Shown here: one piece after another, positions 1 to 8,050 of the stretch
Numbering within the stretch: position 1 is the first letter of the stretch
How the letters are laid out: every line of letters begins with the position of its first letter
NCBI RefSeq assembly: GCF_002343915.1
Contig: NZ_NETK01000001.1
Span: 1,302,001-1,366,000 of the forward strand
Source: Nannocystis exedens
GTDB lineage: Bacteria > Myxococcota_A > Polyangia > Nannocystales > Nannocystaceae
Reading direction: 5' to 3'
DNA: 64,000 nt
Translations under genes and position numbers: made by a program
The notes under the pieces: generated by a model
Databases searched by the model: none
Told to the model about the DNA's origin: nothing
The model's input: only the letters and a program-made list of their open reading frames with translations

Positions 1-18
1 CAGCCCTACTGACCGCGA

Positions 19-42
19 GGACATGTCCCGGCGGCCATCTCG
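19..42. repeat. 14-bp-period palindromic array, 2 units
   Basis: First member of a family found about 45 times in this window. The unit is about 14 bp, RCMTGTCC plus six bases, and successive units start exactly 14 bp apart. Here unit 1 (ACATGTCC) starts at 21 and a decayed unit 2 (CCATCTCG) at 35. Because the core is close to self-complementary, adjacent units can pair as a hairpin. Function unknown. Confidence 0.7.
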
Positions 43-123
43 CGCCGACCACCGGGGCCGACCGTCCGGCCGGCGAGTGACGGGCGCTCGCCCGCTGTGC
101 CGTGGTCGGGAGCCGTACGAAGC

Positions 124-147
124 CCCGGGATCCAGGGAGTTCCCGGG
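124..147. terminator. Hairpin downstream of the Cys-rich lipoprotein
   Basis: CCCGGGA at 124-130 is complementary to TCCCGGG at 141-147 with a 10-nt loop. It lies 27 bp beyond the stop codon of the minus-strand lipoprotein gene, so it may end that transcript. No clear T-run follows on the minus strand. Confidence 0.4.
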
Positions 148-174
148 AGGAACTTCGCGCGCAACCGCCGGCTT

Positions 175-1137
175 CTACTGCGGCACGCCGCAGACGCCGA
201 CGTTCTCGAATCCGGGCGGCGCCTGGCCCTCTTCGTACCAGGCGAGGCATTCCGCGTTCTGCCCGGTGCAGACGCCGGCCTCGGTCGTGTCGCAGAACGC
301 GACGCAGCAGCCGATCGCCATCGGGTCGCACTCGAGCGAGATCTCCGGGTTGGCGCAGGTGAAGCCCTTGTCGCACGCGTTGATGTACTCGCACGCGTCG
401 AATTCCTGGCCCTCCTCGCCCGAGGCGTCGAGGACGCACAGGAACGCGTCCGGGTTCTGCGGGTTCGGGATGCACAGGTCGTCGCCCGGGCAGTCCTGCA
501 GCAGCGGGTCGCAGAACGGCAGGCACAGCGTCAGCACCCCGTCGTTGGAGATCAGGCACGACGTCATCGGCGCGGCGCAGTCGGGCGCGTCGGGCGAGCC
601 GATGCACAGGGCCACGCACACGCCGACGCCGTCGACGACGTCCCAGCACATGTTGCCCTTGTCGCAGTTGTCGATGCCGCTGACGCCGCTGCCCTCGACC
701 GTGCACGGGTCACCGACCTGGCCGGCGTTCTCCATCACCGGCGTGCACTTCAGCGACTCCCACGCGTTGTCGCCGTCGCCCGAGTACGGCATGCATTTCT
801 GTCCTTCGGGACAGTCCTGCGTCCACTGGTCGCACTCCTTGGTGCCGCCGCCGCCGTCGGGCGGCGTGATGAACGACCCCGCGGTGGTGGTGCTCTCGCC
901 GTCGGTGACGCCGGTGGTCGGCTCGGCCGGCGTCGTCGTCGACGAGGTCGAGGTCGTCTGGTCGGGCCCACCCGTCGACGTATCGCCCTGCGTCCCGCTG
1001 GTGGTGGTCTCGTCTCCGGTGGTGTTCGTGGGATTCGGATTCGTGGCACCGGTCGCCTTGCCGCCGTCGTCGCCGCACGCCGACAGGAACACGCTCACGA
1101 GCGCACACGAGATCAATCTATTGGGTAGTACACGCAT
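175..1137 (-). CDS. Cys-rich lipoprotein with Thr-rich linker, unknown function
   Basis: A 320-residue exported lipoprotein. The N-terminus has a hydrophobic stretch ending in the lipobox FLSAC (Cys about residue 20), then a low-complexity linker rich in Thr, Gly and Ser to about residue 85, then a Cys-rich globular part with many spaced cysteines likely to form disulfides. The ATG start at 1137 is chosen over upstream in-frame codons because GGAGGGG lies just before it and the signal peptide begins there. No catalytic motif was recognised. The same architecture recurs in this window at 6379, 12202, 39149, 55021 and 63426. The sequence at 799-814 within it is a perfect CTGTCC-TTCG-GGACAG hairpin of the 14-bp repeat type. 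Confidence 0.85.
   Translation of the reverse strand: MRVLPNRLISCALVSVFLSACGDDGGKATGATNPNPTNTTGDETTTSGTQGDTSTGGPDQTTSTSSTTTPAEPTTGVTDGESTTTAGSFITPPDGGGGTKECDQWTQDCPEGQKCMPYSGDGDNAWESLKCTPVMENAGQVGDPCTVEGSGVSGIDNCDKGNMCWDVVDGVGVCVALCIGSPDAPDCAAPMTSCLISNDGVLTLCLPFCDPLLQDCPGDDLCIPNPQNPDAFLCVLDASGEEGQEFDACEYINACDKGFTCANPEISLECDPMAIGCCVAFCDTTEAGVCTGQNAECLAWYEEGQAPPGFENVGVCGVPQ
799..818. repeat. 14-bp-period unit pair inside the lipoprotein gene
   Basis: CTGTCC-TTCG-GGACAG is a perfect 6-bp stem with a UUCG-type loop, matching the two-unit form of the dispersed repeat. It lies in coding sequence (residues DCPEGQKC of the minus-strand lipoprotein), so resemblance by chance cannot be excluded. Confidence 0.45.
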
Positions 1138-1423
1138 CTCTTCCCCTCCGGGAGGGGCGCCATCGAGCATGCCCCGTCCATCCGCCGAGGATGCCATAAC
1201 CGCCAAAGCCGCTGCAACAGTCGAGTGGTCTTTCTCTCTTCTTCGCGCGCCTCGCTCGTGAAACCTCTGCCCCCTCGCGCCGAACAGCGTCCCGGACCGT
1301 CAGAAGGCCGAAGCGCGGTCGAGTGCGCGGAGGAACGAGGCTGAGAGCGCCCGGGCCATGGCCCCCGTCGCACCGCGGCTGCGAGCGCGGATTGCATCAG
1401 CGCGTGGCCTGTGGGCGCGGCCA

Positions 1424-1792
1424 TCACCGCGACAGTCCGCGAACGGCGAGACCCGCGATCAGCGAAAAGAGGATCCATTGCGGCAACTCGCGCACCCGGG
1501 CTCGCAGGTGGATCGCCAGCGTCAGGTTGAGCAGCGCGAAGGCGACGGCCAGCGCCGCGGCGAGGGTCGCCGCGGACCGATGGGCCTCCGATCGCGCGGC
1601 CGCGCCGAATGCAACGGCCATCGCGACGAGCACGACCGTCACCATGTGCCACGCGTACAACGCGGTGAACCGCGGCACGCGGGCGAGGCCGGAGGCGGCG
1701 ATCGGCCGCGCCACTTCGGGACCACCGACGAAGGCGTGGATCGCCGCGCACCCGAGGGTGGCGAGCGCCGCGCCGAGCAGCCATGCATTCAT
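1424..1792 (-). CDS. Small four-helix membrane protein
   Basis: Encodes 122 residues that read as four hydrophobic helices (about residues 3-20, 40-60, 68-88 and 98-118) with short polar loops, so an integral inner-membrane protein. No motif identifies its role. ATG at 1792 is preferred because the upstream in-frame extension is Arg/Pro-rich and runs through a copy of the 14-bp repeat at 1898. It stands alone, with a repeat-rich non-coding stretch on its 5' side. The family was not recognised. Confidence 0.6.
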   Translation of the reverse strand: MNAWLLGAALATLGCAAIHAFVGGPEVARPIAASGLARVPRFTALYAWHMVTVVLVAMAVAFGAAARSEAHRSAATLAAALAVAFALLNLTLAIHLRARVRELPQWILFSLIAGLAVRGLSR

Positions 1793-2428
1793 GGCGAAAC
1801 GATGGGCCGGACCCGTCGCGTCGCCAGCTTCGCCCCGGCGGCTCGCCGCCGTGATCGGCGTGTTGCTCGGCGAGCGGTGGCCGCCGAGCCGGCGTGACGT
1901 GTCCCATAAGACAGGCGCATCGCCCCTGGATCGCTCGCGTGGCGCCCGTCGCGGCCGCGGGACGAGCGGCAGATCGCCGGGCGGCCGTCGCACGCCCGTC
2001 CGGCCCGTCGCTCACCGCAGGCGCTTCACCGGTCCTCGCGCCTCGCACCGGTGATGCCCGCGCCCGCAGCCGCGTGCGAGCGAGGGCTCGCGCCGCTCCG
2101 GGACGGGTCCTCGCGCCTCGCGTCGGTCACGCCCGCGCCCGCAGCCGCGTGCGAGCGAGGGCTCGGCCGCTCCGGCGACCGCTCGACGCCTGCGCCGCGA
2201 CGGTGCCGAGGCCGTCGCATCATCCCCTGTCGTGCGTCGTCCCGCGTGGTCCAGGCGACTCGCAGATCGAGCGTGGGACCGCGACGCGCCCTGCGGCGCA
2301 CGCCGGCGGCTCGCCTGCCTCCGCGGCGGCGAGGTCCGACTACCGTCGCCGCGGCCCGGTCATTCCCGCCGCCCGCATGACTTCGCCGCCGTTGACACGC
2401 GCCCGCGGACGCGCAAGAACCGGCGCGC
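1793..2428. repeat. Non-coding interval with a 75-bp direct repeat
   Basis: 636 bp between divergent genes with no convincing gene. It holds a 14-bp-type unit pair at 1898-1917 (ACGTGTCCCATAAG then ACAGGCGC) and two direct copies of a roughly 65-bp block at 2033-2098 and 2108-2172, offset by 75 bp. Both copies contain GCCCGCGCCCGCAGCCGCGT and differ at a handful of bases. The long open frames that cross the interval on both strands are low-complexity Arg/Pro/Ala products of the high GC content. Confidence 0.6.
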
Positions 2429-3217
2429 ATGCGGACGGCCCGGCGATGCGGCGCGCTCGTGCTGGCAGGCCTCGTCGCCCTGCCGGGGCCCGCGCGCGCG
2501 GCCGACCTGCGGCCCGTCGACGCGCCGCTCGAGGTGCCCGTGCCCCCGGCGCCCGAGCGGCCGGTCGCCCCGGCCGGCGAGCCGCCCGCCGAATCACCTG
2601 TTCCATCGGACATGTCCCGGGGCACAGGTCCTGAAGCACATGTCCCCGAGACCAGGGCCGAAGGGCCAGCTCCGCCGCCGCCGCCGTCGCTGGCCCCCGG
2701 GGCCGGGCTAAGCAGGCCCGAGGGGGCGATCACCGTGGCCGTCGGGCTCGGCCCGAGCGCGCCGGGGACGAAGCCCGAGGTCGCGCTGGTCGACGCGCTG
2801 GAGCGCGCGGCGCGGGCCTCGGCGGCCCCCAGGGCGACGGTCCGCCGGCTCCGCGCCGGCGTCGGCGAGGGTAAGCAGGTGTGCCGCGAGCGCCGCGACG
2901 ACCTGGTGATCCTGGTCGAATACCTCGCCGACCGCCCCGACCCGGTGCTCCTCCCGCACGACTGCCGGCTCGACCGGGCGCTCGGCGTCCGCGGCTCCGA
3001 CGCCGCGAGCCACCCCGAATTGATCGCAGCGCTGTGGAGTGAGCACGAGTCGCTGGTCCGCGACGGCGCGAAGGAGCGGCGGCGGACCCGGTTGGGTCCG
3101 AAGGTGCGGACGGGTCTCATCGCCGGCGGGGCGATCCTGGCCGTCGGCCTGGCCATCGGCGTCGTCGTCGCGGCCAGCTTGCGCCGCGAGATCGTCGTGC
3201 TCACAGTCAGTCCATGA
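2429..3217 (+). CDS. Exported protein with Pro-rich linker and C-terminal membrane anchor, unknown function
   Basis: Encodes 262 residues: a signal peptide ending near ARA-A (residue 24), a Pro/Ala/Glu-rich linker to about residue 90, a globular part around residues 95-205, and one strong transmembrane helix near 225-250. No known domain was recognised. It overlaps the next gene by 4 bp (ATGA at 3214-3217), so the two are co-transcribed and probably act together at the envelope. Codons 57-77 are made of a five-unit 14-bp repeat array (2596-2659), which sits inside the disordered linker where an insertion would be tolerated. Confidence 0.75.
   Translation: MRTARRCGALVLAGLVALPGPARAADLRPVDAPLEVPVPPAPERPVAPAGEPPAESPVPSDMSRGTGPEAHVPETRAEGPAPPPPPSLAPGAGLSRPEGAITVAVGLGPSAPGTKPEVALVDALERAARASAAPRATVRRLRAGVGEGKQVCRERRDDLVILVEYLADRPDPVLLPHDCRLDRALGVRGSDAASHPELIAALWSEHESLVRDGAKERRRTRLGPKVRTGLIAGGAILAVGLAIGVVVAASLRREIVVLTVSP
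2596..2659. repeat. 14-bp-period palindromic array, 5 units, inside a coding region
   Basis: Units start at 2596, 2610, 2624, 2638 and 2652, exactly 14 bp apart: ACCTGTTC, ACATGTCC, ACAGGTCC, ACATGTCC, CCAGGGCC. Five units are enough for several mutually exclusive hairpins in the mRNA. The array lies in the linker-coding part of the gene at 2429. Confidence 0.8.
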
Positions 3218-4182
3218 CCCGTCCCTGGCGCGCGGCGCTCGGCCTCTTCCTCGCGGCGTTGTTGTTCCTGTTCGTGGCGCCGCAGGCCGCCCGGGCCGAC
3301 GTGAGCCGCCCCGTCGGCTGGTCCCTGGCGAGCGCGACGTCGCAGGTGCACGTCGGCCGCGTCACACTCCGCTACGACCCGCGCCTCGAGGACGAGGCGC
3401 TGGCGGTGGCCCGCGAGATCCCGCGAGCCTGGTCGGAGATCGAGCACGAGCTGGCCGGCGACCTCGAGGACACGCTGACGATCCACTTCGTGTCTCACTC
3501 GGGGCGGATCGCCGAGGGCACCGGCATGCCGCAGTGGGCCGCAGGCGTCGCTCACCCGCCGACCGGCGAGATCGCGATCGCCGCCCACGCGCCCGACGGC
3601 TCGCTGACCGACCTCGACGGCCTGCTGCGCCACGAGATGGCCCACGTCGCGCTGTACCGGGCCACCGGCGGCCAGCCGCTGCCGCGGTGGTTCCACGAGG
3701 GCGTGGCCGAGAGCTTCGGCGAGGAGATCGATCTGATGCGCAGCCAGACGCTGGCGGGCGCGATCTTCGGGGCCGGCGTGCCGCACCTCGAGCAGCTCGA
3801 GCAGAACTTCCGCGCCACCGACGCGATCACGGCCACGGTCAGCTACGCCGCCGCGCGTGACTTCGTCAACTTCCTCCGCTGGCGCGACGAGGACGGCTCC
3901 GACCTGCGGCAGGCGCTGGCGCAGGTCAAGCAGGGCAAGAACTTCGAGGCCGCGTTCGTCAACGGCTTCGGTCGCACGCTCGCCGAGCTCGACACCGAGT
4001 GGCGCGGCGGCCTCACCGGTCGCTTCATGTGGTTCCCGATCGTCAGCGGCGACGGCCTGCCGATGGCGCTCGCGTTCCCGCTGGTGTTCCTCGCCGCCGT
4101 CCGCCGACGCCGCCACCTGCGCGAGGGCTGGGCCCGGCTCGAGGCCGAGGACGCCGCGCTGCGTGCGCCGTTCGCGGCGTGA
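3214..4182 (+). CDS. Peptidase-MA-like zinc metallopeptidase, exported and membrane-anchored
   Basis: A 322-residue gluzincin-type metallopeptidase. A signal peptide or membrane anchor occupies residues 1-28. The active-site motif HEMAH is at 140-144, followed by PRWFHEGVAES (about 157-167), whose Glu is the expected third zinc ligand, the arrangement of the peptidase MA-like family. A hydrophobic segment near 278-295 precedes a basic tail, so the catalytic domain probably faces the periplasm. It is translationally coupled (ATGA) to the upstream exported protein, suggesting a shared envelope role. The substrate cannot be inferred. Confidence 0.85.
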   Translation: MTRPWRAALGLFLAALLFLFVAPQAARADVSRPVGWSLASATSQVHVGRVTLRYDPRLEDEALAVAREIPRAWSEIEHELAGDLEDTLTIHFVSHSGRIAEGTGMPQWAAGVAHPPTGEIAIAAHAPDGSLTDLDGLLRHEMAHVALYRATGGQPLPRWFHEGVAESFGEEIDLMRSQTLAGAIFGAGVPHLEQLEQNFRATDAITATVSYAAARDFVNFLRWRDEDGSDLRQALAQVKQGKNFEAAFVNGFGRTLAELDTEWRGGLTGRFMWFPIVSGDGLPMALAFPLVFLAAVRRRRHLREGWARLEAEDAALRAPFAA

Positions 4183-4187
4183 TCTTC

Positions 4188-4209
4188 ACCTGTCGCTCGG
4201 GACAGGTCG
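4188..4209. repeat. 14-bp-period unit pair, hairpin just after a stop codon
   Basis: Units ACCTGTCG (4188) and ACAGGTCG (4202) form ACCTGTC-GCTCGG-GACAGGT, beginning 5 bp after the metallopeptidase stop codon. The position is terminator-like but no T-run follows. Confidence 0.75.
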
Positions 4210-4256
4210 ACGGGGAGCAGTGGGCGCGCGCCGCGACATGAGGTATACGCCCGGGC

Positions 4257-4868
4257 GTGCAGCGGATCAGCGGAGGGAGCCTGCGCGGGCGGGTGTTGAA
4301 GTCGCTGCCGACTGTGCCCGGCTTGCGGCCGACCGGCGCGCGCGTGCGTGAGGCGATCTTCGACCGCCTGCAGCACGAATTGCGCGACGCGGTGGTGCTC
4401 GACCTGTTCGCCGGCTCGGGCGCGCTCGCGTTCGAGGCGCTGAGCCGCGGCGCCTCGCGGGCCACGCTGGTCGAGCGCAATTCGGCGGTCGCACGCCACC
4501 TCCAGGCCCAGATCCGTGAGCTTGCGCTCGGCGATCGCGCGCGCCTTTGGCACGGCGACGCGGCGACGTTCTTGCGCCGACATTCGGGCGCGTCGGAGCT
4601 CGCGGGTCCTTACGACCTCGTGTTCGTCGATCCGCCCTACGACGACACCGAGGCCGTCCTCGCCGCGGTGCTGCCTGCGCTGATCGCCGGCGGCTGGCTG
4701 GCTGAAAGCGCCGCGCTTGTATGCGAATATGACCGCGCTGGAGGGCACGGGCCGCCCGCGTGGCCGCAGGGCCTGGTCGTCGAGACGACCCGGCACTACG
4801 GCCAGACGGCCGTCGAGTTCCTCCGCCATACTCAAGACTACGACCACGGGGGCCCACAGCAGTGCTAA
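4257..4868 (+). CDS. rsmD: 16S rRNA (guanine(966)-N2)-methyltransferase RsmD
   Basis: A 203-residue Rossmann-fold methyltransferase of the RsmD family, which methylates G966 of 16S rRNA using S-adenosylmethionine. Visible motifs are the N-terminal RISGGSLRGR signature, the SAM-binding DLFAGSGALAFEAL (about 49-62) and the catalytic DPPY (125-128) typical of N2-guanine and N6-adenine methyltransferases. Length matches the family (about 180-200). The start is GTG at 4257, directly before the conserved RISGG segment. The stop codon overlaps the following aminotransferase start, so the two genes are probably co-transcribed. Confidence 0.95.
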   Translation: MQRISGGSLRGRVLKSLPTVPGLRPTGARVREAIFDRLQHELRDAVVLDLFAGSGALAFEALSRGASRATLVERNSAVARHLQAQIRELALGDRARLWHGDAATFLRRHSGASELAGPYDLVFVDPPYDDTEAVLAAVLPALIAGGWLAESAALVCEYDRAGGHGPPAWPQGLVVETTRHYGQTAVEFLRHTQDYDHGGPQQC

Positions 4869-6088
4869 GGCGCGAACTTGAGACCAATGCACGAGCCCAG
4901 GTGCTGAGCGAGTCGCCGACGCTGGCGATGTCGGCGCGCGCCAAGGAGCTCAAGGCCCAGGGCGAAGAGGTCCTCGACTTCAGCGCCGGCGAGCCCGACT
5001 TCCACCCGCCCGCCGCCGTCACCGCGGCCGTCATCGACTACGTGCGCACGCGTCCGGTGCACTACGCGCCGGTGCCCGGCCTGCCCGCCCTGCGCGACGC
5101 CGCCGCCGCCGAGTTCGCGCGCTACCACGGCCGCCCGGTCACCCGCGGCGAGGTCCTGGTGTCGTGCGGCGCCAAGCACAGCCTCGCCACTCTGTTCATG
5201 GTCACGCTGTCGCCCGGCGACGAGGTCGTGATCCCCGCCCCGTACTGGGTCTCGTACGCCGACATGGTCCGCCTCGGCGACGGCGTGCCGGTGATCGTGC
5301 CCACCCGCCGCGAAGACGGCTGGCGCCTGCAGCCCGAGGCGCTGGCGGCGGCGCTCACCCCGAAGACGCGCTTCATCGTGCTCGGCAACCCGACCAACCC
5401 GACCGGCGCCGGCTACCCCGCCCCGCTGCTGCGCGCCCTCGGCGAGGTCATGGCCCGCGTCGCGCCGAACTGCTGGCTGCTCGTCGACGACATCTACCGC
5501 CGCCTGGTCTACGGCGGCTTCGAGCACGTCAGCGCGATCACCACCCTCGCCGACGTCACCGAGCAGATCGTCGTCGTCGACGGCGTGTCGAAGAGCTACT
5601 CGATGACGGGCTACCGGATCGGCTTCCTGCTGGCCCCGGCCAAGGTCGTGTCCGCCGCCTCGCGCCTGCAGGGCCACACGACCTCCGGCGCGGCCACGGT
5701 GTCGCAGATCGCCGCCCTCGCCGCCCTCACCGACCCGAGCTGCGAGGCCGCCGTGCAGGACATGCACGCCGCCTTCACCCGCCGCCGCGAGTTCATGCTC
5801 GCCGGCCTGGGGGCCCTGCCCGGCCTCGACATCGTCGCCCCCGACGGCGCCTTCTACCTGTTCTGCGACATCTCGCGCCACATCGGCCCCGGCACCCAGT
5901 TCGCCGACGACATTGCCTTTGCGACATGGCTGTTGGAGCAGAAGCTGGTCGGCACCGTGCCCGGCACCGCCTTCGGCGCCCCCGGCCACCTGCGCCTGTC
6001 CTACGCCGCCGCCGACGAGACCCTGCGCGGCGGCGTCGAGCGCCTCGGCGAGGCCCTCGCCGGCCTGCCGCCACCCCGCGCGGGGTGA
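4862..6088 (+). CDS. Class I aminotransferase (aspartate/prephenate type)
   Basis: A 408-residue PLP-dependent fold-type I aminotransferase. Recognisable are SAGEPDF near residue 41, GNPTNPTG (about 175-182) and the PLP-binding lysine in VDGVSKSYSMTGYRIGF (Lys about 244). This combination is typical of the AspB branch (aspartate or aspartate/prephenate aminotransferase), used in amino-acid synthesis; the exact substrate cannot be read from the sequence. I take GTG at 4862, which overlaps the rsmD stop and leaves the usual short N-terminus before the conserved SPTLAMSARAKEL. The C-terminus is complete and is followed by a repeat-rich gap. Confidence 0.9.
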   Translation: MLRRELETNARAQVLSESPTLAMSARAKELKAQGEEVLDFSAGEPDFHPPAAVTAAVIDYVRTRPVHYAPVPGLPALRDAAAAEFARYHGRPVTRGEVLVSCGAKHSLATLFMVTLSPGDEVVIPAPYWVSYADMVRLGDGVPVIVPTRREDGWRLQPEALAAALTPKTRFIVLGNPTNPTGAGYPAPLLRALGEVMARVAPNCWLLVDDIYRRLVYGGFEHVSAITTLADVTEQIVVVDGVSKSYSMTGYRIGFLLAPAKVVSAASRLQGHTTSGAATVSQIAALAALTDPSCEAAVQDMHAAFTRRREFMLAGLGALPGLDIVAPDGAFYLFCDISRHIGPGTQFADDIAFATWLLEQKLVGTVPGTAFGAPGHLRLSYAAADETLRGGVERLGEALAGLPPPRAG

Positions 6089-6100
6089 CCGGCCGTCCCC

Positions 6101-6262
6101 GCGCGCCACGACCTGTCCCTCCGGACATCCTCGTCGTCCCCCGCGCGACCTGCCCCGCCGGACATCCTCGTCGCCCGGCGCGCCATGTCCCTCCGGGCAT
6201 CCTCGTCGCCCCACGCGACCTGCGGACGCCTTCACCTGCCCCGAGAGACAGGCGCAGGCCCG
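6101..6262. repeat. Four 14-bp-type hairpin units in a ~36-bp tandem arrangement
   Basis: Downstream of the aminotransferase, a block of about 36 bp is repeated imperfectly: ACCTGTCCCTCCGGACAT at 6111, ACCTGCCCCGCCGGACAT near 6149, CCATGTCCCTCCGGGCAT near 6183, each followed by CCTCGTCG. A separate pair ACCTGCCCCGAGAGACAGG follows near 6234. Within each block the two half-units keep the 14-bp spacing of the family. Confidence 0.7.
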
Positions 6263-6356
6263 CGCGCAGCGCTGGAGCCCCCGCCGCAAGCTGGGGCGAC
6301 GAGACCCCGCGCTGCCGACGATCCAGGGGCCCGCGCGCGACGCCTGATCGTCGGCG

Positions 6357-6376
6357 CGGCATTTTATAAGATGCCG
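6357..6376 (+). promoter_or_regulatory. Hairpin over the ribosome-binding region of the Thr-rich lipoprotein
   Basis: CGGCAT (6357-6362) and ATGCCG (6371-6376) flank TTTATAAG and end 2 bp before the ATG at 6379. The AT-rich centre could be a -10-like element (TATAAG), or the stem could cover the translation start. No Shine-Dalgarno sequence is evident, so this gene may be leaderless or regulated by the stem. Confidence 0.35.
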
Positions 6377-6378
6377 CG

Positions 6379-7860
6379 ATGACCCGCCGAAACGTCGTGA
6401 CATGCGCGCTCGCTGGCTCGTTCGCCCTCGCCTGCGGCGGCGGCTCCGGAGGCACCGACGCCGCGACCACCTCGTCCACGTCGTCGACCGCCGATCCGGG
6501 CACCACCACGACGACCACGACCACCACGACCGGCGACCTCACGACCACGACCAGTACGCCGGGCACCACCGAGCCCGCGCCGACCACCGGCCCCACCACC
6601 GAGCCCGACACCACCACCGGCGCGCCGGACAACCTGCAGATGTCCGTCACCCAGTACGGCATCACCTGGACCTTCGACGCCCCGCGTCCGGTCGGCCAGT
6701 TCGTCACCGGCGACTGGTGGGTCGTCGGCCCCGTCACCATCGTCTCCGTCGACCCCGCGCCGACGCCGGGGCGCAACGGCTCGATGCTCGACCCCGTCGG
6801 CTCGCAGGACTACGACAGCCGCGCCGGCAACCACGCCGACGGCCTGCGCGTCAGCTTCCCGCTCGCCGTCGAGGGCACGCGCTCGCTGGTCTCGGCGATC
6901 AGCCACCCCGAGGAGCCCGAGTGCCTGCAGGGCAACAGCGACGGCTGGATGACCTACGACGGCGACTGCCAGCGCGGACCGATCGCCACCCAGGCGATCC
7001 TCACCGTCGTCGCCGAGGCCCCGCCGGCCGACGCCTTCCGACCGCCCTACGCCGGCGCCGACAAGCCGTTTCACCGCGCCGGCGACGTGTGCTGGAGCGC
7101 GCTGCCGAAGCTGGCCGCGCCCGGCGACACGCCCGCTCCGGCGGCGCTGCTGCGCCACGTCGAGCGGCCGTGGATCGATCACCTGCGCACGTGGGAGATC
7201 CAGCACGGCTGCGCGACGCTCAACATGTACTGCTACGGCCGCGAGGTCGGCGACATCGTCGCCACGCTCGCCGCCTACGTGCTGCTCGACACGCCCGACC
7301 AGCAGGAGCTGGCGCGCCGGCTGGTGCAGCTCGGGATCGACAACTACGGCGTATTGCAGGCCGGCGGCAACTGGGACGCCAACGGCGGCCACAGCAACGG
7401 CCGCAAGTTCCCGATCGTGTTCGCCGGCACCCTGCTCGGCGACGCCGCCATGGCCAGCCCCGGCACCGACATCGGCAACGAGGACGAGATGACCTACTAC
7501 GGCGCGGACGACAAGGCGCTGTGGGGTCGCGCGTGCGACGACGACTGTTACTTGCCCAACGGCTGCCAGTACGGCGGCGACTGCCAGGCCGGCGCCAAGG
7601 ATTGCCGCGACCCCGCCGGCCTCGTCGACGGCTGCAGCGATTACCGCAATTGTTGTACGTCGCACACCTGGGTCGGCGAGGCGCTGGCGATCCACGCCCT
7701 GAACGCCAAGACGGCCTGGGCCCACGACGCCTTCTTCGACTACGTCGATCGGTGGGTCGCCGGCGACGTCGAGGGCGGCGGCGGAGCCAGCAACGAATTC
7801 GTCGCGACCATGTGGTCGACCTACCGCGACGCCGCGCCCACCGTCACCGCCTGCCCGTGA
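6379..7860 (+). CDS. Thr-rich lipoprotein with large Cys-containing domain, unknown function
   Basis: A 493-residue lipoprotein. The signal peptide ends at the lipobox ALAC (Cys about residue 19); residues 25-82 are an almost pure Thr/Ser/Pro/Gly linker; the remainder is a globular domain of about 400 residues. That domain has paired cysteines and a conserved-looking GGNWDANGGHSNGRKFP segment, and helical stretches that suggest an alpha/alpha toroid like some polysaccharide lyases. This is a weak impression, not a family assignment. The protein probably sits on the outer-membrane surface. A perfect hairpin follows the stop. Confidence 0.8.
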   Translation: MTRRNVVTCALAGSFALACGGGSGGTDAATTSSTSSTADPGTTTTTTTTTTGDLTTTTSTPGTTEPAPTTGPTTEPDTTTGAPDNLQMSVTQYGITWTFDAPRPVGQFVTGDWWVVGPVTIVSVDPAPTPGRNGSMLDPVGSQDYDSRAGNHADGLRVSFPLAVEGTRSLVSAISHPEEPECLQGNSDGWMTYDGDCQRGPIATQAILTVVAEAPPADAFRPPYAGADKPFHRAGDVCWSALPKLAAPGDTPAPAALLRHVERPWIDHLRTWEIQHGCATLNMYCYGREVGDIVATLAAYVLLDTPDQQELARRLVQLGIDNYGVLQAGGNWDANGGHSNGRKFPIVFAGTLLGDAAMASPGTDIGNEDEMTYYGADDKALWGRACDDDCYLPNGCQYGGDCQAGAKDCRDPAGLVDGCSDYRNCCTSHTWVGEALAIHALNAKTAWAHDAFFDYVDRWVAGDVEGGGGASNEFVATMWSTYRDAAPTVTACP

Positions 7861-7863
7861 CCC

Positions 7864-7878
7864 CGGGCGCGACGCCCG
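7864..7878 (+). terminator. Hairpin after the Thr-rich lipoprotein
   Basis: CGGGCG-CGA-CGCCCG is a perfect 6-bp GC stem starting 3 bp after the stop codon at 7860. It is terminator-like in placement; no T-run follows. Confidence 0.45.
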
Positions 7879-8050
7879 AGTCGCACGACGGCGAGCACCG
7901 GCGCGCGCGAGACGGCGAACGGGTCGGTTCGGGCGATGCTCTCGGTTTGCCCCGCCCGATCTCGGCCGCGCCCGTCGCGACCACGCTGCGATTCGCACCG
8001 GCACGCCCCCGTCGTGAGCAGCGACGGCGCCTCGTCCCCCTCACGTCCGC

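Noticed and set aside
2026..4116. A 696-codon minus-strand open frame over the metallopeptidase gene
   Set aside because: It is a GC-bias shadow: low-complexity Arg/Ala/Pro translation, while the plus strand shows signal peptides and a zinc motif.
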